Shown here one piece after another: positions 5,126 through 5,137 of a stretch of DNA of 5,137 bases. Origin of the DNA: Clostridia bacterium (GTDB lineage: Bacteria > Bacillota_A > Clostridia > Oscillospirales > CAG-272); NCBI GenBank assembly GCA_017652965.1, contig JAGBZZ010000191.1:1-5137 (forward strand), read 5' to 3'. Numbering within the stretch: the stretch's first letter is position 1; the number at the start of each line of letters is the position of its first letter. The notes below the pieces were generated by a model. It saw only the letters and a list, made by a program, of their open reading frames with translations. It searched no databases and was not told the origin of the DNA. The position numbers and the translations under genes were made by a program.

Positions 5126-5137
5126 ACTAATGTTATA

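Noticed and set aside
1..5137. CRISPR array, insertion sequence, tRNA or phage genes
   Set aside because: I saw no spaced direct repeats, transposase motifs, tRNA cloverleaf or phage-type proteins. All coding space is filled by four ordinary genes.

Overview
The window looks like a stretch of a Gram-positive, probably Clostridia-type (Firmicutes) chromosome. The evidence is a tryptophan-specific T-box leader, strong AGGAGG-type ribosome binding sites, two TTG starts with good Shine-Dalgarno sites, classical intrinsic terminators, and moderately GC-rich genes separated by AT-rich gaps. The species cannot be fixed from sequence alone. I see no mobile element, CRISPR array, tRNA or rRNA.

Left part (about 20-1655, + strand): a complete T-box riboswitch (specifier codon UGG, T-box bulge UGGC) ends in an attenuator. 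It precedes trpB, the beta chain of tryptophan synthase, which is closed by a perfect 14-bp terminator hairpin. No trpA or other trp gene follows, so this is a free-standing trpB controlled by uncharged tRNA-Trp.

Middle part (1660-2700, + strand): a monocistronic gene with its own extended -10 promoter encodes a polytopic PAP2-family membrane phosphatase. Its stop codon overlaps a perfect 15-bp hairpin with T-runs on both strands. This hairpin also terminates the convergent operon on the right.

Right part (2702-5008, - strand): a two-gene operon. The first gene encodes a DUF1538 membrane protein made of two homologous halves, each with an FDSGGV motif. The second overlaps it by 8 nt and encodes two tandem P-II-like domains joined by a linker. 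The pairing suggests a membrane transporter with a dedicated signalling protein. Inside the linker coding region lie a second AAGGAG-ATG start and an A7 run, so the P-II gene may also yield single-domain products. This operon is the most interesting part of the window.

Right edge (4985-5137): a divergent intergenic region with the DUF1538 promoter, inverted repeats, and a perfect-consensus TTGACA-N17-TATAAT promoter that fires rightwards into a gene outside the window.
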